64,000 bases of DNA from positions 682,001 through 746,000 of the forward strand of contig BEDY01000006.1 in NCBI GenBank assembly GCA_002335605.1, written 5' to 3'. The notes under the pieces were generated by a model that was given only the letters and a program-made list of their open reading frames with translations, was not told where the DNA came from and did not search any database. This document shows positions 62,882 through 64,000 of this stretch, in pieces. The stretch comes from Prillingera fragicola (Eukaryota > Basidiomycota > Tremellomycetes > Trichosporonales > Trichosporonaceae). A program made the translations under genes and the position numbers. Position 1 is the first letter of the stretch; each line of letters starts with the position of its first letter.

Positions 62882-64000
62882 ATGGACGGTGACCAGCCAG
62901 AGGCTGAGCTGTCGTCGGGGCCGTCCTCTGTGCCGCTCCAAGTCGTCCCTCGTCCGGCCGACAGTGCCCCCACCAATTCTCAGACCAACCGCACGCTTTC
63001 TGGGCTGTGGGGAACAGCCCATTCGTCGTCTTCATCGTCTTTCTTAGAACCATCCAGCTCCGATGAGACAAAAGCATCCCAAGCGGCCGCGAATACAGCA
63101 GGCGCTCAGCGCAAGCGGCGAAAGAAGGTCGACGACGCCGGCCAAGCGAGGCTCGTCTTTGGCGCTGGTGGGATGGGAGTTGGGGCACCACCACCACCAC
63201 CTCCACCAGTAGAGAAGAAGGATACTAGCAAGGTTAGCAAGAAGCGACAGACCAAACGCAAGGGCGAAGGTGGAGGTGAGCGAGTCAACCTATTTGTTAC
63301 TGACGACAACAGACACTACCCAGCCAACGGCGGGACCCTCGTCTGGATCGCAAGCTAAAAAGCGCGGTCGTCAATCGACGGCTGGTCGTTCGGCAGACGG
63401 CATAGTGTTGTCCCCTGACTCGTCGCCCGAGATAGTCGCACTGGCATCATCCTCTGCACCGGACGTCATGGTCCTGGGCTCCACCCGTCCTGTGAACCCT
63501 TTCGTCTCTCGTGCCAACGGTAACGGACGAAACTCGCGTAGCGGATCTGGAGCTCCTATAGACCCTATTCTACTGGACGACAGCGACAACGACGCTCCGA
63601 AGCCCGTAGCACCGACTGGTCCAAAGAAGATAGTGTTTGCCAGTGACACCAAACCGGCGCACTCTTTCTTTGGACGGGGCGTAGGAACTACTGCTTCCGG
63701 CACGACGACACCTGCTACCGTTGGCACTACTGTGGCATCTACCTCGACCTCTGGAATTGCGACACCAATAGAGAAGGTGATGAAGAGGCCGACGCATTCA
63801 TTCTTCAGCCTGGTTGCCCGAGTTCCAGCTCCTGGTACACTCCAGTCTGGTTGGGGCTGTTGCCGCGAGGGTGAGGAGCCACCAGCTCCCTGGCCAGGTG
63901 GAGAGTGGCCTGTCCACCTCGGATACGAAGCCGTCGAGCATGGTGCAGCGATTATTCCTAGGCGTGCGCGGCCAACGCATGTTGAAGACACGAGCGAGGC
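62882..64000 (+). CDS. Partial gene, disordered N-terminus, possibly Elg1/ATAD5-like
   Basis: Exon 1 is 62882-63275; exon 2 starts at 63313 (G|AC join, GTGAGC donor, ACAACAG acceptor) and stays open to the window end, so the gene is cut. The 360 visible residues are mostly disordered: Ser-rich, a basic KKRQTKRK patch, a polyproline run (PPPPPPP). Two short repeats fit PCNA-binding-like cores: PAHSFFGRG and PTHSFFSLV. These are followed by GTLQSGWGCCREGEEPPAPW and PGGEWPVHLG. In Elg1/ATAD5 proteins a His-Pro-Phe-Phe box and a Pro-Trp-Pro segment precede the AAA ATPase, so this may be the N-terminus of an Elg1-type PCNA unloader. That is a guess; the ATPase would lie beyond the window. Confidence 0.55.

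Overview
This window reads as nuclear DNA of a basidiomycete yeast, most likely a tremellomycete of the Trichosporonales type. That placement is inferred from gene content, GC-rich coding DNA and intron style, not from a database match. Nearly all genes are broken by short introns (about 35-70 nt) with GTRNGY donors, CTAAC/CTGAC-type branch sites and YAG acceptors. I rebuilt the exon chains by hand. Most of them close to whole codon numbers and give the family's expected protein, which is the main internal check.

Layout. Positions 1-3942 hold no gene I can support, a clear contrast to the rest. From 3943 to 19174: Erv14/cornichon (-), an RRM-like protein (+), Nop16 (-), an F-box-like protein (+), the spliceosomal Prp6 (-), ataxin-2/Pbp1 (+) and the gamma-tubulin complex protein GCP3 (-). 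From 20531 to 29648: a DMT-family sugar-phosphate/nucleotide-sugar-type transporter, two proteins of unknown function and phosphomevalonate kinase (Erg8), all (+). From 30747 to 38144: a GT18-like glycosyltransferase, Alg3, a small membrane protein and a CYSTM tail-anchored peptide, all (+). From 38832 to 48502: prefoldin 6 (-), mitochondrial uL22 (+), triosephosphate isomerase (-), Mlh1 (-), a four-helix membrane protein (+) and a Cys-rich GPI-anchored wall protein (-). From 49879 to the end: cactin (+), TAF11 (-), a WW/FF protein (+), a zinc-knuckle protein (-), a glutaredoxin-like protein (-), a Rad60/Esc2-like SUMO-like-domain protein (+), a one-helix membrane protein (-), a DUF1776-like protein (+) and a protein cut by the window edge (+).

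Genes are housekeeping and are not arranged as one pathway. Loose themes are pre-mRNA processing (Prp6, cactin, the WW/FF protein, the zinc-knuckle protein), secretory-pathway glycosylation (Alg3 beside the GT18-like enzyme; Erv14; transporter; GPI protein) and genome maintenance (Mlh1, the Rad60-like protein, possibly the last gene). Several pairs share very short divergent promoters (119 bp for Mlh1/membrane protein, 140 bp for glutaredoxin-like/Rad60-like, 189 bp for TAF11/WW-FF).

I did not find a CRISPR array, transposon, rRNA, a convincing tRNA or a clear novel system. The best leads are: an ataxin-2 without a visible LSm core; a 67-nt same-strand coding overlap between two genes; two introns that keep frame if retained; a duplicated cysteine module in the GPI protein; a 511-nt intron in the CYSTM gene; and the gene-poor first 3.9 kb.
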